Source: Geodermatophilus marinus
GTDB taxonomy: Bacteria > Actinomycetota > Actinomycetes > Mycobacteriales > Geodermatophilaceae
Assembly: GCF_003428645.1 (NCBI RefSeq)
Contig: NZ_QVQH01000021.1
Location: 1-64,000 of the forward strand
DNA: 64,000 nt
Direction of reading: 5' to 3'
In this document: piece by piece, positions 17,719-25,869 of the stretch
How positions within the stretch are numbered: the stretch's first letter is position 1
Layout of the letters: every line of letters starts with the position of its first letter
Translations under genes and position numbers: made by a program
Notes under the pieces: generated by a model
Database searches by the model: none
What the model saw: only the letters and a program-made list of their open reading frames with translations
Told to the model about the DNA's origin: nothing

Positions 17719-18705
17719 GTGCGCCGGACCCTGATGACCCTCACCGTCGCCGGCAGCCTGCTGCTGGCCGGCTGCGGGGGCGCGGACGAGGAGGCCCCCG
17801 AGGCCGGTGGCGGGGCACCGACCGAGGACTGCGGCGAGGTCGACGCGAGCATCCGCGTCGGGGCGATCCCGATCGTCGACGTCGCCCCGCTGTACCTGGG
17901 CATCGAGCAGGGGATCTTCTCCGACGCCGGCCTGGAGGTGGAGGCGTTCCTGGCCCAGGGCGGGGCGGCGATCGTGCCCGCGGTGGTCAACGGCGAGGCC
18001 CAGTTCGGGGTCTCCAACATCACCAGCCTGCTGCAGGCCGAGGGCCGCGGCGTCCCGCTGGCGCTGGTGGCGCCGAACTCGGGGGCCAGCGGCAACGCCG
18101 AGGACGACTACGCGGCCGTCATCGTCGCCGGGGACAGCCCCTACCAGAGCGCCGCGGACCTCGACGGCACGCGGATCGGGATCAACTCGATCAACAACAT
18201 CAGCGACACCGTGGTGCGGGAGAGCGTCCGGCAGGCCGGCGGTGATCCGGACTCGATCGAGTTCGTCGAGATCCCCTTCCCGGACATGGTGTCCGCGGTC
18301 AGCTCCGGGCAGGTGGACGGCGTCTTCGCCGTCGAGCCGTTCGTCACCCTGGGCGAGCGGGCCGGGCTGCGCGCCGTGTCGTTCCCGTACACCGAGACCG
18401 ACGAGGACCTGCTCGTCGCCGGCTGGTTCACCTCGGACCAGTTCGTCCAGGAGGAGCCCTGCGTCGTGCAGGCCTTCACCGAGGCGATGGTCGAGGCCCA
18501 GCAGTACGCGCAGGACAACCCCGACGCCGTCCGCGAGGTGCTGGGCACCTACACCCAGATCCCGCCGGACGTCGCGCAGGAGCTGACCCTGCCGGCCTAC
18601 CCGACCGAGATCAACCGGGAGTCGGTCGAGCTGCTGCTCGATCTCGGCGAGCAGGACGGCATCGTCGAGGGCGAGGTCGACCTCGACAACCTGATCGTCG
18701 AGTAG
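17719..18705 (+). CDS. Solute-binding lipoprotein, SsuA/ThiY/NMT1-like (copy 3)
   Basis: The 328-residue third paralogue has lipobox LAGC (Cys19) and the same binding fold. It is more divergent than copies 1 and 2: it reads GVSN where they have GFSN and VDGVFAVEPFVTL where they have VDAAF. It also has two extra cysteines in the mature part, one after the linker (TEDCGEVD) and one in QEEPCVVQAF, which could form a disulfide. GTG at 17719 follows GGAGGACCGA. A longer in-frame start at 17683 lacks support. No permease or ATPase follows; the next gene is convergent. Confidence 0.85.
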   Translation: MRRTLMTLTVAGSLLLAGCGGADEEAPEAGGGAPTEDCGEVDASIRVGAIPIVDVAPLYLGIEQGIFSDAGLEVEAFLAQGGAAIVPAVVNGEAQFGVSNITSLLQAEGRGVPLALVAPNSGASGNAEDDYAAVIVAGDSPYQSAADLDGTRIGINSINNISDTVVRESVRQAGGDPDSIEFVEIPFPDMVSAVSSGQVDGVFAVEPFVTLGERAGLRAVSFPYTETDEDLLVAGWFTSDQFVQEEPCVVQAFTEAMVEAQQYAQDNPDAVREVLGTYTQIPPDVAQELTLPAYPTEINRESVELLLDLGEQDGIVEGEVDLDNLIVE

Positions 18706-18712
18706 GAGCGTC

Positions 18713-18750
18713 GTCCGCCCCGCCCCGTGCAGGTCCGGGGCGGGGCGGAC
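18713..18750. terminator. Hairpin between convergent copy 3 and prolyl oligopeptidase
   Basis: GTCCGCCCCGCCCCG (18713-18727) and CGGGGCGGGGCGGAC (18736-18750) form a perfect 15-bp stem with an eight-base loop, between two convergent genes. It is the expected bidirectional terminator. Confidence 0.75.
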
Positions 18751-18755
18751 GGCGG

Positions 18756-20846
18756 TCAGCCGGTCAGGCCGGTGTGCGCGGCCAGGAACGCCAGCTGGTC
18801 GGCGGCCAGGCCCACGGTCCGGCTGACCGCCCGGGCCCCGTGCCCGACCGAGGTCTCCCGGCGCAGCAGCACCGGCGCGTCGGAGGCGGTCGCGTGCTGC
18901 AGCGCGGCCGCCAGCTTCCGGGCGTGCAGCGGGTCGACCCGGGTGTCGGACTCGAAGGTCGTGAACAGCACCGCCGGGTAGGCGGTGCCCTCGACCACCC
19001 GGTGGTACGGCGAGTAGCCCAGCAGCCAGCCGAGCTCCTCCGGGTCGTCGGCGGTGCCGTACTCGTCGTTCCAGGTGCGGCCCAGGCCGAAGCGCTCGTA
19101 GCGGACCATGTCCAGCAGCGGTGCGCTGCAGACGACGGCGGCGGCGAGGTCGGGCCGCTGGGTGAGCGTGGCACCGACCAGCAGCCCGCCGTTCGACCCG
19201 CCCATCACCGCCAGCCGGCCGTGGGTGGTCCACCCCTCGGCGACCAGGTGCTCGCCGGCGGCGGCGAAGTCGTCGAAGACGTTCTGCTTGCGCTCGCGCA
19301 TCCCGGCGCGGTGCCACTCCTCGCCGTGCTCGGACCCGCCGCGCAGGTTGGCCACCGCCCACACGCCGCCGGCGGCGACCCAGGCGAGGGCCTGCGCCGA
19401 GTAGGCGGGGGTGAGGGGGACGTTGAACCCGCCGTAGCCGTACAGGACCGTCGGCCGCGGGGTGCCGGGCCGGCCGGTCCCCGAGAGCACGAACAGGTGC
19501 ACCGGGGTGCCGTCGGCCGAGGTCGCGTGGGTCTCGACGACCTGCACGGCCGGGACCTCGCCGGCGACCGGGGCCCGCTCGTCCGGGGCGAGGTCGGCCG
19601 GCCGGGCGGCGTCCCAGCGCAGCACCGACGGCGGGGTGGCGTGGTCGGTGAACCCGACCCAGGCCGTCGTCCCGCCCTCGGGCGGCGCGCTCACGCCGGA
19701 GACGCTGCCGGGCGGCAGCGCGGTCACCTCGGCGCGGCGGGCCGGGCCGTCCGGGGAGCCGGGGCCGGCCCACACCGACAGCCGGTCGGTGGCGTCCACC
19801 GAGTGGACGGCGAGCACCAGCAGGCCGCCGTCCGGCCCGTCGACCAGCGCCACGTCGGAGAGGACGCCGTCCTCCTGCTGGGGGACGACGTCCCGCCAGG
19901 CGCCCGGCTCCCAGGTCGCCGGGTCGGCCGGGTCGGCCACGGCCAGCCGCCAGCGCGGGGTGCCGCGGTCGCTGAGCAGCCACAGCCGGCCGTCGCGGGC
20001 CACCCAGGCGGCGGTCTGCGCGTCGAGGCCGACCTGCAGGGGCTGCAGCGCGCCGTCCCCGCCGAGGTCGGCCAGCCACACGTCGTCGCGCGGGGCGGTG
20101 CCGGCCGAGGCCGAGACGACCAGCCAGCGGCCGTCGCGGCTGGTGCGCACGCCGTAGTAGTTGGTCGGGTCCAGCCCCTCCCCGTGCACCAGGACGTCCT
20201 CGGCGGGGTCGGTGCCGACGCGGTGGCGCCACACGCGGCGGTGGAACTGCTCCTCCCCGGCGGGCACCTGGTCGGGGGCCAGCCGCCGGACGTAGAAGAG
20301 CTCCTCGCCGCCGGGCAGCCACGCCACCGGGGAGTAGCGGCAGCGGTCGACCGGCCCGTCGAGCAGGTCGCCGGTGGCCACGTCCAGCACGTGCAGCCGG
20401 GACTCCTCGTCGCCGCCGGTGGAGAGCTGGTAGGCCAGCCGGTCGCCCTCCCAGGAGGGGGACCAGGCGTCGAGCGTCGTGGTCCCCTCCGGGTCCAGCG
20501 CCATCGGGTCGACCAGCACGCGGGTGCTGCCGTCGGCCTCGCGCACCCGCAGCACCGCGTGTTCCTGGCCGGGGTCGCGGCGGGTGGAGAAGGCCCGGCC
20601 GCCCCGGTGCACGGGCACGCCGACCGCGCCGGCGTGCACCAGCTCCTCGAGCCGGCGGGCGAACGCCGGGCGCAGCGGCAGCCCGGCCAGCGCCTCGGCG
20701 GTGAGCGCGTCCTGGGCCTCGGCCCAGGCGGCGGTCCGCGGGTCGGCGGGGTCCTCCAGCCAGCGGTAGGGGTCGGCGACGGGGTGGCCGTGCAGGTGCT
20801 CGACGAGGTCGAGCCGCGGGGCGTCGGGGTAGCGCACGGGAGGCAC
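18756..20846 (-). CDS. Prolyl oligopeptidase, S9A family serine peptidase
   Basis: The 696-residue protein has an N-terminal helix (YPDAPRLDLVEHLHGHPVADPYRWLEDP), a seven-bladed propeller region (about 75-400) and a C-terminal alpha/beta hydrolase domain. The catalytic serine lies in GGSNGGLLVG, the aspartate near SDTRVDPLHARK and the histidine in TSVGHGAR. It cleaves short peptides after proline. No signal peptide is visible, so it is probably cytosolic. Length is typical for S9A. It is a monocistronic minus-strand gene converging on the binding-protein triplet. Confidence 0.92.
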   Translation of the reverse strand: MPPVRYPDAPRLDLVEHLHGHPVADPYRWLEDPADPRTAAWAEAQDALTAEALAGLPLRPAFARRLEELVHAGAVGVPVHRGGRAFSTRRDPGQEHAVLRVREADGSTRVLVDPMALDPEGTTTLDAWSPSWEGDRLAYQLSTGGDEESRLHVLDVATGDLLDGPVDRCRYSPVAWLPGGEELFYVRRLAPDQVPAGEEQFHRRVWRHRVGTDPAEDVLVHGEGLDPTNYYGVRTSRDGRWLVVSASAGTAPRDDVWLADLGGDGALQPLQVGLDAQTAAWVARDGRLWLLSDRGTPRWRLAVADPADPATWEPGAWRDVVPQQEDGVLSDVALVDGPDGGLLVLAVHSVDATDRLSVWAGPGSPDGPARRAEVTALPPGSVSGVSAPPEGGTTAWVGFTDHATPPSVLRWDAARPADLAPDERAPVAGEVPAVQVVETHATSADGTPVHLFVLSGTGRPGTPRPTVLYGYGGFNVPLTPAYSAQALAWVAAGGVWAVANLRGGSEHGEEWHRAGMRERKQNVFDDFAAAGEHLVAEGWTTHGRLAVMGGSNGGLLVGATLTQRPDLAAAVVCSAPLLDMVRYERFGLGRTWNDEYGTADDPEELGWLLGYSPYHRVVEGTAYPAVLFTTFESDTRVDPLHARKLAAALQHATASDAPVLLRRETSVGHGARAVSRTVGLAADQLAFLAAHTGLTG

Positions 20847-20973
20847 GGTAGCGACGGCCGCGTGCCCGGTCGGGACCGCACGCGAGCGCGCGCACGCACT
20901 CGCAGGTCAGAATGGGGGCGCCCGTGGGCCGCACTGCACCCGGCGCGCGGTCGGCGGGCACCGGAGGTGCTCC

Positions 20974-21579
20974 GTGCCGCGATCCCACCCGGGGTCGCCC
21001 GCAGGCCATCCAGGTCCGCGGCGCGACTCCCCACCCCGGCCCCGCACGCCTGTCCCGGCGCGGGCCACGACGGCAGCCACGCTGCTGCTCAACGCCACGT
21101 ACGAGCCGTTGTGCGTGGTCTCCAGCCGGCGCGCGATCGTGCTGGTGCTGACCGAGAAGGCGGTGTCGGTCGACTCGGCCGCCGACGTGGTGCACGCCGA
21201 GACGGTGGCGCTGCCCGTCCCCGTCGTCGTCCGGCTCACCCGCTACGTGCGGGTGCCCTACACCGCCCAGGTGCCGCTGTCCCGGCGGGCGGTCTTCGCC
21301 CGCGACGGGTCCTCGTGCGTCTACTGCGGGGGGTCGGCGACCAGCATCGACCACGTCGTGCCGCGCAGCCGCGGGGGCACCCACACCTGGGACAACGTCG
21401 TGGCGGCCTGCCGGCGGTGCAACCACGCGAAGGCCGACCGCTCGCTGGCCGAGATGGGCTGGGAGCTGCCGCACCCGCCGCGGACCCCCAGCGGGGCGGC
21501 GTGGCGGCTGCTCGGTGCGCGCACGGTGGACCCCCGCTGGCGCGAGTGGCTGGGCGTGCCGGAGAGCGTGTCGGCGTGA
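20974..21579 (+). CDS. HNH endonuclease-domain protein (Rv2469c-like)
   Basis: The conserved core begins with TLLLNATYEPLCVVSSRRAI and ends in an HNH domain: CVYCGG, SIDHVVPRSRGG, then CRRCNHAKADR. The four cysteines would hold a structural zinc and the IDHVVPRSRGG strand the catalytic metal. This actinobacterial family is widely conserved, with unknown cellular role; M. tuberculosis Rv2469c is similar and lies in the same neighbourhood. The GTG start at 20974 is uncertain, because the first 30 residues are Pro/Arg-rich and not conserved-looking. The stop overlaps the next start by four bases. Confidence 0.8.
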   Translation: MPRSHPGSPAGHPGPRRDSPPRPRTPVPARATTAATLLLNATYEPLCVVSSRRAIVLVLTEKAVSVDSAADVVHAETVALPVPVVVRLTRYVRVPYTAQVPLSRRAVFARDGSSCVYCGGSATSIDHVVPRSRGGTHTWDNVVAACRRCNHAKADRSLAEMGWELPHPPRTPSGAAWRLLGARTVDPRWREWLGVPESVSA

Positions 21580-22436
21580 CGTCGCCAGGGACGGCGCGGC
21601 GGCTGTGGGCGCTGGGCGAGCCGTACCACGCGCTCACCTACTTCGCCGACGAGTGCCGGGCGGCCGGTGCCGACGCCGGCCTGCAGGGCTTCTGGCAGAC
21701 CTACTTCGGGCTGCGGGCCGCGCCCCTGGGCCCGGCCGGTCCCGAACTGGTCACCGCGGTGTTCTACAACTTCGCGCCGGGCTTCGTCGCCCGGCGGGTG
21801 CCGGCGGTCTGGTCGGCGGTGACGCCCGCGGCGGCGCTGGAGGCCCGGCTGGCGGGGGTCGACGGCGCCGTCCGGCGGGTGCTCGGGGAGTGGGCCGGCT
21901 CGCAGGAGGCGGGGGAGGCCGCCCGGCTGCTGGGCGAGGCCGCCGCGGCGGTCGACCTGCCCGGCCGGCCGATGGCGGCGGCCAACGCGGGGCTGCCGGT
22001 GCCCGCGGAGCCGCACCTGGCGGTGTGGCAGGCGCTCACCACGCTGCGCGAGCACCGCGGGGACGGCCACAACGCCGCGCTGCTCCAGCGCGGCATCCCC
22101 GGGGTCGGCGGGCACGTGCTGGCCGCGGCCGCCGGCCGCACCGACCGGGAGTGGCTGCAGCGCGCCCGCGGGTGGGACGACGCGGCCTGGGACGTCGCCG
22201 CCGCGGACCTCGCGGCGCGCGGCTGGCTGGCCGACGGCGAGCTGTCCGCGGAGGGCGCGGCGATCGTGGCCGCGGTGGAGGCCGACACCGACCGCCTGGC
22301 GCTGGGCCCGTGGCAGGCGCTCGGCGACGCGGGGTGCGACCGGCTGGCCGAGCTGCTGGCGCCGGTGCGCCTGGCCGTGGTGACCGCCGGGCTGTGGCCC
22401 GACCGCAACCCGATCGGCGTCCCCGACCCCGTCTGA
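21576..22436 (+). CDS. SCO6745-family conserved actinobacterial protein
   Basis: The 286-residue protein begins RLWALGEPYHALTYFADEC and contains FWQTYFGLRAAPLGPAGPEL and YNFAPGFVARRVPAVW. These are hallmarks of the SCO6745-type family, which is Ala-rich and helical with a C-terminal winged-helix-like part (DVAAADLAARGWLADGELS). The function is unknown; a ligand-binding regulator fold has been my impression from its MarR-like tail. The GTG start overlaps the HNH stop in a GTGA, so the two are translationally coupled. Confidence 0.75.
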   Translation: MTSPGTARRLWALGEPYHALTYFADECRAAGADAGLQGFWQTYFGLRAAPLGPAGPELVTAVFYNFAPGFVARRVPAVWSAVTPAAALEARLAGVDGAVRRVLGEWAGSQEAGEAARLLGEAAAAVDLPGRPMAAANAGLPVPAEPHLAVWQALTTLREHRGDGHNAALLQRGIPGVGGHVLAAAAGRTDREWLQRARGWDDAAWDVAAADLAARGWLADGELSAEGAAIVAAVEADTDRLALGPWQALGDAGCDRLAELLAPVRLAVVTAGLWPDRNPIGVPDPV

Positions 22437-22685
22437 CCGCGGCGAGGCGGCGGCACCCGGTCGTCGTCACCCGGTGGGCGACTGTTCCTCATGGATCGCC
22501 CGCTGTCATGGCAGGTCCTGCCGAGGGGTCGGGTGACGACTCGCCGACGGCTTGTTGCGGTGCCATGACGGGATCACCCACAGGGCTGGCCGCCCTGTCG
22601 TTTCCTGCTGACAGCGCTGCGTGACCGTTAGGTTCCGGATCGTCGGTGCACGGGGTGCCGACCACCGGGAAGGGAAGTCCGCAGC

Positions 22686-23759
22686 ATGTCCGTCCGCCCG
22701 CCCCTTCGTCGACCTGCCGCCCGGCGCATCGGCGCCCGCGTCTCCCTGGTGGGTCTGGTCGCCCTGGTCTCGAGCGGTCTCGGGGTGGCGGCCGCGTCGG
22801 CCGCCCCGGCGGACGCCGTGGTGTGGGGCGGGCCCGGTCTCATCGGGCTGTCGGCCACCGAGAACGTGGGGCCCGTCGACCTGACCATGTCGGGAGGGGA
22901 GCCCACCCGCACTCCCGCGCCGGTGGCCTGGGGAGGAGCGGTGACCCTCGAACTGCCGGACGTGGTGGACGGAGCGGCCACCGAGGCGCGGCTCGTCCTG
23001 ACCTCCTCCCCGGGCGCGGACGCCACCCGGGTGTACTCCAGCCTCAGCACCGACCCGGCGGAGCAGATCGCGCTCACCGACCTCGGCGGCGGTAGCTACC
23101 GCGTCGACCTCCCGGCCGACGACGGGGTCAACGGGCCGATCGGGCTGCTCTCGCTCAAGCCGATCGACTCCTCCCACGACGTCGTCGTCAGCGCTGGTGC
23201 CGGCTTCGGCCTCGACACGTTCGGGTACTGGCTCGACCTCTCCGCAGGTGGGCCGGCCGCGGTCACGCTGTCGCCGCAGGCCACGCTGAACGCCTGGCTC
23301 GACGGTCCCTCCCTCCGTGCCGGCGAGAGCCTCGACGTGACGATCCCCGCCGGGTCGTGGCTGGACACCCACGGCTTCCCCGGCATGGGAGTCCCCACCG
23401 CCGCCCTGGCCGCGGCCGAGCACGACCTCCGGACGGGCCCGGCGGTGCCCGTCACGCCTGCCGTGTCGGCCGACGGCCGGACCGCTACCGTCACGGTCCC
23501 GGCCGGGACCACCGCGGGCTCCTACCTCCTCGTCATCGCCGTGGGCGAGGCCACGGACGAGGTGATCGCGCGGGCCGTGGTCCGCCTCGAGGTCTCGCAG
23601 GCCCTCAACACCGGCCTGCGGTCGGACACCGGATGGGTCGAGGAGGCCCCGGCCGGCGCCGGGACGTCCCCGCTGGTGCCGCTCGGCGCCGGGATGGTGC
23701 TGACCGCCGGGACCGTCGCCGTGCTGGTGCTCCGGCGCCGGGCGGGCACCCGGTCCTGA
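22686..23759 (+). CDS. Secreted surface protein with C-terminal membrane anchor
   Basis: The 357-residue protein has a signal peptide (basic N-terminus, hydrophobic 18-40, AAASAAP cleavage site) and a beta-rich extracellular region of about 270 residues. A C-terminal helix (LVPLGAGMVLTAGTVAVLVL) and a basic tail (RRRAGTRS) follow. This is the layout of sortase substrates, but no LPxTG-like motif is present before the helix. The next gene, starting two bases after this stop, encodes a class F sortase, so the pair is probably co-expressed. No other domain is recognised. Confidence 0.7.
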   Translation: MSVRPPLRRPAARRIGARVSLVGLVALVSSGLGVAAASAAPADAVVWGGPGLIGLSATENVGPVDLTMSGGEPTRTPAPVAWGGAVTLELPDVVDGAATEARLVLTSSPGADATRVYSSLSTDPAEQIALTDLGGGSYRVDLPADDGVNGPIGLLSLKPIDSSHDVVVSAGAGFGLDTFGYWLDLSAGGPAAVTLSPQATLNAWLDGPSLRAGESLDVTIPAGSWLDTHGFPGMGVPTAALAAAEHDLRTGPAVPVTPAVSADGRTATVTVPAGTTAGSYLLVIAVGEATDEVIARAVVRLEVSQALNTGLRSDTGWVEEAPAGAGTSPLVPLGAGMVLTAGTVAVLVLRRRAGTRS

Positions 23760-23760
23760 C

Positions 23761-24450
23761 GTGCGCCGCCCGACCCGGCCGACCCGCCGCGCGGCGGCCC
23801 TCACGGGGGCCGCCGCGCTCGGCGTGGCCGGCGTGCTGCTGCTGGTCCTCGGCCTGACGGCAGGCGGCCCTCTCGCCCCGACGCGGGCCGGGGAAACGGT
23901 GGCCGCGCCGGCCGTCCCGTCGACCCCGGTGCCGCCCGCGTCGTCGCCGACCCCCGCGCCGGCGCCGTCCTCCCTCCCGACCGCCCGCCACACGCCGTCG
24001 TCCGCCGTGCGACTGGTCGTCCCGTCGGTGGGCCTGGACCTGCCGCTGCTCGGGCTCACCCCGCGCCGCGGCGTGATCGACCCGCCGCTGCTCACCGCCG
24101 GCTACTGGCTCGAGCCGTACGGCGCGCCGGTCGGGGCCGCCGAGCGGGCGACCAACACCCTGTACGTCGCGGCGCACTCGGCGGGGCGCGGGGACGACGG
24201 CTTCGACCCGCTGCTGACGCCGGATCACCGGGGTGCCGCGGTGGGACCGGGCGACGTGGTCGAGGTGCGCACGCCGGAGGGCACGGTCAGCTACACCGTC
24301 ACCGGCACCCAGCGGGTCGCGAAGGGCGCCCTGCCCGACGCCGCCGGCGTGTGGGAGAGCTCCCCGGGCCGGCTCGTGCTGATCACCTGCTTCCAGCGCG
24401 CCGACGGTCGCGAGGCCACCGAGAACCTGGTGGTCGTCGCCGAGGCGTGA
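23761..24450 (+). CDS. Class F sortase
   Basis: The 229-residue protein has an N-terminal membrane helix (about 12-35), a Pro/Ser/Thr-rich linker and a sortase beta-barrel. Catalytic residues are H139 (VAAHSAGRG), C210 (LVLITCF) and R217 (GREATEN). The short actinobacterial class F pattern fits. It would act at the outer membrane face to cleave or link a surface protein. It is translationally adjacent to the secreted protein upstream. The gene ends before a 46-bp palindrome and a convergent kynureninase. Confidence 0.85.
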   Translation: MRRPTRPTRRAAALTGAAALGVAGVLLLVLGLTAGGPLAPTRAGETVAAPAVPSTPVPPASSPTPAPAPSSLPTARHTPSSAVRLVVPSVGLDLPLLGLTPRRGVIDPPLLTAGYWLEPYGAPVGAAERATNTLYVAAHSAGRGDDGFDPLLTPDHRGAAVGPGDVVEVRTPEGTVSYTVTGTQRVAKGALPDAAGVWESSPGRLVLITCFQRADGREATENLVVVAEA

Positions 24451-24504
24451 CGCCCGCCGACCGCGCCAACCCCGTAGCCCCGCCGATGATCAGGTGACCT
24501 GGTC

Positions 24505-24550
24505 GTTGCCGGTCCTGGCTCACCACCGGTGGTGAGCCAGGACCGGCAAC
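24505..24550. terminator. Perfect 46-bp palindrome between convergent genes
   Basis: The left arm begins GTTGCCGGTCCTGGCTCACC and the right arm is its exact complement. Together they are a 46-bp palindrome centred on CCACCGGTGG with no unpaired loop. Partly matching GATCAGGT and ACCTGATC sequences flank it. It lies between the ends of the sortase and kynureninase genes and should act as a bidirectional terminator. A loop-free cruciform of this length is unusual. Confidence 0.7.
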
Positions 24551-24592
24551 GGTGATCTGACCTGATCGTCGTCGGGGGGCGCCGCCGCGAGG

Positions 24593-25849
24593 TCAGGTGA
24601 CCCGGGAGCGCTCGGTCGGGTAGCTCTCGTGGGCGCCGGTGGCGAGCACCTCGCGCAGGCGGTCCACCGCGTCCCACACGTCGACGAAGCGGGTGTAGAG
24701 CGGTGCCGGGCCCAGGCGCACGCGGTCCGGCGTCCGGAAGTCCGGCACCACGCCGCGGTCGACCAGCGCCTGCGTCAGCTGCCAGGCCTGCGGGTGGGCC
24801 AGCGTGACGTGCCCGCCGCGGCGGGCGGGGTCCCGGGGGGAGGCCACCGCGACGCCGTGCGGGGCCAGCCAGGCGTCGGCCAGCGCGATCGCCAGCTCGC
24901 CGAGCTTCCGGCCCTTGGCGGCCAGCCGGTCCACCCCGGCCTCGGCCACCAGGCGGACCCCGACCTCGACCGGGGCCAGGCCGAGCACCGGCGGGGTGCC
25001 CACGGCGAAGCGCTCGATCCCCGGCACCGGGTCGTAGGCCGGGCCCATCGCGAACTGGTCGCGCTGGCCGAACCAGCCCCAGATGGGCTGGCGCAGCGAC
25101 TCCTGCAGCTCGCGCCGCACGTAGAGGAAGGCCGGCGCCCCGGGCCCGCCGTTGAGGTACTTGTACGAGCAGCCGACGGCCAGGTCGGCGCCGGCGGCGG
25201 CGAGCTCCACCGGCACCGCGCCGGCGGCGTGCGAGAGGTCCCAGACCACCAGCGCCCCGGCGTCCCGCGCCGTCCGCGTCACCGCCGCGAGGTCGACCAG
25301 GGCGCCCGAGCGGTAGGCCACCGCGGAGAGGACGACGGCGGCCACCCGCTCGTCCAGCGCGGCGGCCAGCACCGCCGGGTCCAGCCCCTCGTCGATGTCG
25401 GCCGGCACCTCCCGCACGGTCATCCCGCGGGCCGCCGCCACCCCGGCCACCACGTACCGGTCGGTGGGGAAGTCGTCGGCGCAGCACACGAGCACGTCCC
25501 GGCCGGGCCGGGCGTCGGCGGCGGCCACGAGCAGCTTGTACAGGTCCACCGTGGTCGAGTCGCCGACCAGCACCTCGCCGGGCCGGGCGCCGAGCACGCC
25601 CTCGGCCAGCAGGTCGCCGATCCGGGTGGCCGCGCCGATCCACGACGACCACGAGCCGATCAGCCCGCGGGCCCACTCCTCCTCGACGACCCGGGCCAGC
25701 GCGGCCGGCGTCTCGCGGGGCATCCGGCCGAGGGAGTTGCCGTCGAGGTACAGCACGCCGTCCTCGCCGGCGCCGGCGAAGCGCGCGCGGAAGCCGGCCA
25801 GCGGGTCGGCGTCGTCGAGGGCCGCGGCGGCGGCGCGGGTGAGGTCCAC
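24593..25849 (-). CDS. kynU: Kynureninase
   Basis: The 418-residue PLP enzyme contains YLDGNSLGRMP and the WSSWIG region. It also has GDSTTVDLYKLL, DLSHAAGAVP and the PLP-lysine motif GCSYKYLNGGPGAPAF, followed by WGWFGQRDQFAM. It cleaves kynurenine or 3-hydroxykynurenine to anthranilate(s) and alanine. No tryptophan dioxygenase or formamidase gene is beside it, though a cyclase-family (formamidase-like) protein lies at 61142. GTG at 25849 starts the protein; the MFS gene ends 20 bases upstream and is probably in the same operon. Confidence 0.93.
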   Translation of the reverse strand: MDLTRAAAAALDDADPLAGFRARFAGAGEDGVLYLDGNSLGRMPRETPAALARVVEEEWARGLIGSWSSWIGAATRIGDLLAEGVLGARPGEVLVGDSTTVDLYKLLVAAADARPGRDVLVCCADDFPTDRYVVAGVAAARGMTVREVPADIDEGLDPAVLAAALDERVAAVVLSAVAYRSGALVDLAAVTRTARDAGALVVWDLSHAAGAVPVELAAAGADLAVGCSYKYLNGGPGAPAFLYVRRELQESLRQPIWGWFGQRDQFAMGPAYDPVPGIERFAVGTPPVLGLAPVEVGVRLVAEAGVDRLAAKGRKLGELAIALADAWLAPHGVAVASPRDPARRGGHVTLAHPQAWQLTQALVDRGVVPDFRTPDRVRLGPAPLYTRFVDVWDAVDRLREVLATGAHESYPTERSRVT

Positions 25850-25869
25850 GCCGTCGTGTCTACCGGGTT

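Noticed and set aside
17668-21474. A 1,268-codon minus-strand open frame
   Set aside because: It runs opposite the third binding protein and in another frame of prolyl oligopeptidase; no domain is visible, while the alternative frames match known families.
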